Origin: Holophaga sp.
GTDB taxonomy: Bacteria > Acidobacteriota > Holophagae > Holophagales > Holophagaceae
Reading direction: 5' to 3'
DNA: 6,953 bases
Assembly: GCA_030691225.1 (NCBI GenBank)
Contig: JAUYES010000397.1
Location: 1 to 6,953 of the forward strand
The notes beneath the pieces are model-generated. The model did no database searches. It was given only the letters and a program-made list of their open reading frames with translations, and was not told the DNA's origin. A program made the position numbers and the translations under genes. Position 1 is the stretch's first letter; each line of letters starts with the position of its first letter. Positions 3,941-6,953 of the stretch are shown here, one piece after another.

Positions 3941-6541
3941 ATGGGTTTGGGTGCTAGGGGAAAGAGCTTTATACCGCGATTTAGCCTAGCCACTGGCATT
4001 TTGCTGGTGGGATCACTGACCACCGTGGGTGTGTTTCTGGTGACTCGATCCATCCAAAAGCAGAGGGCCCAAGAGCGCTTCGTCGAGTCCCTGAATAGTG
4101 CGCACGGGCACCTCCAGGAGCGTCTTCGGGTTTGCGACGATTTGCTTCGAGGCGTTCGAGGTCTGCTGCAATCCGAAGGTCAGGTGAATCGATCCAGTTT
4201 CCGACGCTTTCTCCAAGCCATGGATTTGGAACGGCGCTATCCCGGCCTGCTTGGAGTGGCCTATGGCATCCCTCTGGCGGGTCTTGGGCCCGAGGCCATC
4301 GAAAAGCGCCTGCGGTCAGAGCACGGTCGACCCGATCTGCGCATTCATCCGGGTGTGGGTTTTGGCGATGATGCCGTCATTCTGTACGAAGAACCCGAAG
4401 AGCCCAATCGCCGGGCCCTGGGCTTCAACTCCTGCAGTTCCCCGGCACAGCGAGAATCGCTTGTCGCTGCTCGAGACAGCGGTGAATTGCGAGCCAGTGC
4501 GCCCATGACGCTGGCTCAAGCGCCGCAGGGTGGTCCAGGACTTGTATTGAGATTGGCGGTCTATTCCGGAAGCGAGATTCCTGGCACGGTCGAGGCCCGA
4601 CGGCAGAGCTTCATCGGCTATGCCAATGCCATTTTTCTGATGCGTCAGCTGGCGGAAAGCGCCATTGCCAACCTGCATGTGGACGGTGTCCAGATCCAGG
4701 CCGTGGATATCACAGAGCCTGCCAAGCCCATTCCCTTTCTCGAAGGCGGTGGGGCCTTACCTTGGCGGGAATGGCATCGCTTCGGGCCAAGGGTCCTGAA
4801 GGAAAATCGATACTTGGATATTGGCGGGCGGCGCTGGGAGCTTCGTTTCACGGCCTCCAAGAGCTTTTTCCTGGCGGGGGAAGTGGGTCTGCCTTGGCTG
4901 CTCGCATTGGCCAGTTTCCAAACAACCTTGTTGCTTGCAGGATTGGTGCGTTCGATGAGCCGCACGGGCAAGAAAGCTCGCGAACTCGCCGACCGCATGA
5001 CGGCCGAATTCTTGCGAACAGAATCGCGGTTGAAGGCCATTTCCAAGGTGCTGCCAGATCTTGTATTGGTGCTGGATCGGGATGGTCGGTACCTCGAAGT
5101 ACTGACCCAGGATATCAATGCCTTGGCGGCTCCTGCGGAGGTGCTGGTGGGGCGTACGGTACAGGAGGTGCTGCCGTCTGAGTTGGCGATCCAGGCGCTC
5201 CAGATGATTGGGAAAACACTGGACACAGGAACCACTCAGTCCCTGGAATATTCACTCAAAGTGCCCCGAGGTCTCGTCCAGTTCGAGGCCTTGATATCGC
5301 CAATGGATTCAGGGCTGGAGGGTCTTCCCTGTGTCATTTGGGTAGCTAGGGATGTGACCGAACGCCGCCTGCAGGAAGAAGCCTTCCGTCAAACCCAAAA
5401 ACTGGAGGGCCTTGGTCTACTGGCGGGGGGCATTGCTCACGATTTCAATAATCTGCTGGCCGCCATCCAAGGCAACCTTAGCCTGGGGCGATTGACGTTG
5501 CAGGATGGCCAGGATCCCTCTCGTTACCTGGAATTGGCGGAAGGAAGTGTTCGTCGGGCTGCGGATTTGGCGCGCCAGTTGTTGGCCTATTCGGGTAATG
5601 CTCAATTCCAGGTCGAGCCCCTGAACCTCAACGTCTTAGTGGAGGAAATGACCAGCCTCTTGAGTGTTTCCCGTTCGAAGAAAGTGCTTCTCCATTTGGA
5701 TCTAGCGCCTGAGCTGCCCATCATTCTTGGCGATAGGGTGCAGCTGCAACAGGTTGTTATGAATCTGGTTACCAACGCGAGCGAGGCCATGGCCCAATCC
5801 GTTGGGACCATCGGCATTCGCACGAGCACCATCCACTTGGATGCCTGCACCTTGGCAGTGAAACTACCTGGACAAGACCTAGACCCTGGTGATTTTGTTG
5901 TTGTCGAAGTGAAGGATGAAGGCTGCGGCATGTCGCCAGAAGTCCTTTCTCGGATTTTTGATCCCTTTTTCACCACGAAGCCGACGGGTCGCGGTCTTGG
6001 CCTATCCGCACTGCGCGGCATTCTGAGGGCTCACCGAGCCGGAATCGAGGTGCACTCCCAGGTCGGGTCTGGCACCCGAATTGTTATCTATTTACCGCTG
6101 GATACTTCCCTTGGAAACCAGGCTCCGGAAATTTCAGTCGCCGAGAAGGCACCCACGCGATTCCTTGGAACCATCCTGGTGGCCGAAGACGAGATTGTCA
6201 TCCGTGAGACCACGCGGGCAATGGCGGAACGGCTAGGCTTCGTAGTCCTGGAGGCGGCCGATGGTGAAGAAGCCTTGAACCATTTCCGAGCCCAAGGTGA
6301 TCGGCTGAGTGTTGTAATGCTGGACCTCACCATGCCGCGCTTAGGCGGGATCGAGGTTTATTCGGAAATTCGTCGGATCAATCCCACGATTCCGATCATC
6401 CTTTGCAGCGGCTACAGCCGGGAAGCCATTCCGCCCATGGAAAGTCCTGACGAGCCCAGGGCCTTCCTCCAGAAGCCATTTTCGTTCTCGCAGCTGCGGA
6501 CGGCCCTGGAGGACGTGAGTCGGCGCGCAAAAACAACCTAA
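3941..6541 (+). CDS. CHASE-PAS hybrid histidine kinase with C-terminal receiver domain
   Basis: The 866-residue product is a membrane sensor that should autophosphorylate and pass phosphate to its own receiver. TM1 is at about 16-35 and TM2 at about 315-336. Between them is an extracytoplasmic CHASE domain (about 60-260), with PGLLGVAYG (101-109), EPNRRALGF (154-162) and ASAPM (185-189), a type that binds small ligands. A helical linker leads to a PAS domain (about 360-475, ending DVTERR). The H-box is GGIAHDFNN with phospho-acceptor His500. The ATPase domain shows the N-box NLVTNA (608-613), DEGCG (659-663), FDPFFTTK (673-680) and GRGLGL (683-688). The receiver (about 745-860) has acidic residues Glu749/Asp750, phospho-acceptor Asp795, Ser823 and Lys845, all intact. 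The ATG at 3941 has AGGA six bases upstream. No output domain, Hpt domain or separate response regulator is in view, so the downstream partner and the ligand are unknown. Confidence 0.95.
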   Translation: MGLGARGKSFIPRFSLATGILLVGSLTTVGVFLVTRSIQKQRAQERFVESLNSAHGHLQERLRVCDDLLRGVRGLLQSEGQVNRSSFRRFLQAMDLERRYPGLLGVAYGIPLAGLGPEAIEKRLRSEHGRPDLRIHPGVGFGDDAVILYEEPEEPNRRALGFNSCSSPAQRESLVAARDSGELRASAPMTLAQAPQGGPGLVLRLAVYSGSEIPGTVEARRQSFIGYANAIFLMRQLAESAIANLHVDGVQIQAVDITEPAKPIPFLEGGGALPWREWHRFGPRVLKENRYLDIGGRRWELRFTASKSFFLAGEVGLPWLLALASFQTTLLLAGLVRSMSRTGKKARELADRMTAEFLRTESRLKAISKVLPDLVLVLDRDGRYLEVLTQDINALAAPAEVLVGRTVQEVLPSELAIQALQMIGKTLDTGTTQSLEYSLKVPRGLVQFEALISPMDSGLEGLPCVIWVARDVTERRLQEEAFRQTQKLEGLGLLAGGIAHDFNNLLAAIQGNLSLGRLTLQDGQDPSRYLELAEGSVRRAADLARQLLAYSGNAQFQVEPLNLNVLVEEMTSLLSVSRSKKVLLHLDLAPELPIILGDRVQLQQVVMNLVTNASEAMAQSVGTIGIRTSTIHLDACTLAVKLPGQDLDPGDFVVVEVKDEGCGMSPEVLSRIFDPFFTTKPTGRGLGLSALRGILRAHRAGIEVHSQVGSGTRIVIYLPLDTSLGNQAPEISVAEKAPTRFLGTILVAEDEIVIRETTRAMAERLGFVVLEAADGEEALNHFRAQGDRLSVVMLDLTMPRLGGIEVYSEIRRINPTIPIILCSGYSREAIPPMESPDEPRAFLQKPFSFSQLRTALEDVSRRAKTT
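6522..6538 (+). repeat. Extra copy of the terminator arm inside the last codons of the kinase gene
   Basis: GGCGCGCAAAAACAACC, immediately before the kinase TAA, matches the left arm of the terminator hairpin (6571-6587) at 16 of 17 positions, offset by 49 bases. It encodes the kinase's last residues (Arg-Arg-Ala-Lys-Thr-Thr). It could pair with the right arm (6599-6615) with two mismatches. Confidence 0.85.
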
Positions 6542-6562
6542 ACAATGCTGTGTCGCTCCAGC

Positions 6563-6615
6563 AAAAAAGAGGCGCGCAATAACAACCGGAACTGAATCGG
6601 TGGTTATTGCGCGCC
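6563..6615 (-). terminator. Intrinsic terminator of the rhlE gene
   Basis: Arms 6571-6587 and 6599-6615 are complementary over 17 positions with one mismatch, around an 11-base loop. Read on the minus strand, the GC-rich hairpin is followed after two bases by six Ts (the As at 6563-6568), the classical rho-independent layout. It starts 26 bases after the helicase stop. On the plus strand no T-run follows the hairpin, so it is at best a poor terminator for the kinase gene. Confidence 0.85.
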
Positions 6616-6641
6616 CCCTGAGGATCAGGTCTGGGAAGGGT

Positions 6642-6953
6642 TCACTTCCCTCGCGGTGAGGTTCGGGTGCGTGGCTGGGTGTGGGGCGAACTGCGTTCGG
6701 TCCGGGTGGAGGAATGGCCACTGGATCGCCCACCGCCGGGCCTAGGGCTGCGGCTCTGGCTCTGGCCGCCTCGACCCATGATGATGGGCTCGGCTTTGAT
6801 GTTGGGATCGGGCTCGAAATTGGGAACCACCTGTTTGGGCAGATCCTTCTTCAGCAGCTTTTCGATGTCCTTCAGCAGCTTGTTTTCATCGACACAAACG
6901 AGACTCAGAGCCTCGCCTTCGGTGCCGGCTCGCCCGGTGCGACCGATGCGGTG
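6642..6953 (-). CDS. rhlE: DEAD-box ATP-dependent RNA helicase RhlE, C-terminal part (5' end outside window)
   Basis: On the minus strand 103 codons are open from the window edge to TGA at 6642-6644. The fragment begins with helicase motif [12 protein letters not shown], the arginine-finger motif that binds ATP and RNA in the second RecA-like domain. It then continues [20 protein letters not shown] and a segment ending [11 protein letters not shown], which closely follows E. coli RhlE. RhlE unwinds short RNA duplexes in ribosome maturation and RNA decay. The last 50 residues are a low-complexity tail rich in Arg, Ser, Gly, Pro and Thr with repeated R-T-R and S-R, as expected for the basic RNA-binding extension of this family. 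An internal ATG near 6830 is not the start. The gene converges on the kinase gene and ends before its own terminator. Confidence 0.92.
   Translation of the reverse strand, partial: HRIGRTGRAGTEGEALSLVCVDENKLLKDIEKLLKKDLPKQVVPNFEPDPNIKAEPIIMGRGGQSQSRSPRPGGGRSSGHSSTRTERSSPHTQPRTRTSPRGK

Noticed and set aside
4645..5235. Minus-strand ORF of 196 residues inside the kinase gene
   Set aside because: Antisense to the CHASE/PAS coding region, Ser/Arg-rich, no domain or ribosome binding evidence.
6633..6650. GGGAAG ... CTTCCC small stem around the helicase stop codon
   Set aside because: Six-pair stem partly inside the coding end with no T-run on either strand; probably incidental next to the real terminator.

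Overview
The window is a compact, mostly plus-strand stretch of a bacterial chromosome with fairly high GC. It ends in a convergent minus-strand gene. No phage, transposase, tRNA, rRNA or CRISPR signal was seen. The housekeeping content (IspH, RhlE) and the CHASE-PAS hybrid kinase fit a free-living Gram-negative bacterium. An Acidobacteriota/Holophagae-like origin is my guess from the overall feel of the proteins; nothing in the window proves it.

Layout. 1-1248: the 3' part of an unusual fusion gene, the C-terminal lobe of IspH (last enzyme of the MEP isoprenoid pathway) joined in frame to a multi-pass UbiA-type prenyltransferase-like domain. 1261-1332: a possible 23-codon membrane peptide, in the same frame as the next gene and separated from it by one TAG codon. 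1336-2574: a protein anchored at both ends with a large extracytoplasmic domain, distantly reminiscent of ResB-like cytochrome c biogenesis proteins. 2651-2938: a small secreted protein with a lysine-rich tail, preceded by a promoter-like box and a perfect GCGCCA/TGGCGC palindrome. 2939-3052: a gap holding a strong hairpin and a second, orphaned copy of that small protein's 3' end. 3053-3898: a classical NADP(H)-type short-chain dehydrogenase. 3941-6541: an 866-residue CHASE-PAS-HisKA-HATPase-REC hybrid histidine kinase, with short TTAGGGTG repeats and a palindrome over its ribosome binding site. 6563-6615: a long intrinsic terminator for the opposite strand. 6642-6953: the C-terminus of the DEAD-box RNA helicase RhlE on the minus strand, truncated by the window edge.

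How the genes fit together. The fusion would couple production of C5 isoprenoid units to membrane-bound prenyl chemistry. The ResB-like protein follows closely and is probably co-transcribed. The small secreted protein looks like the start of a new unit, possibly running into the dehydrogenase and kinase genes, since no convincing terminator separates them. The kinase has no separate response regulator in view, so its output is unknown. No complete new multi-gene system is visible. The points most worth a second look are the IspH-UbiA fusion with its altered first aspartate motif, the decayed tandem copy of the small-protein tail, the in-frame amber codon before the ResB-like gene, and the repeat shared between the kinase's last codons and the helicase terminator.
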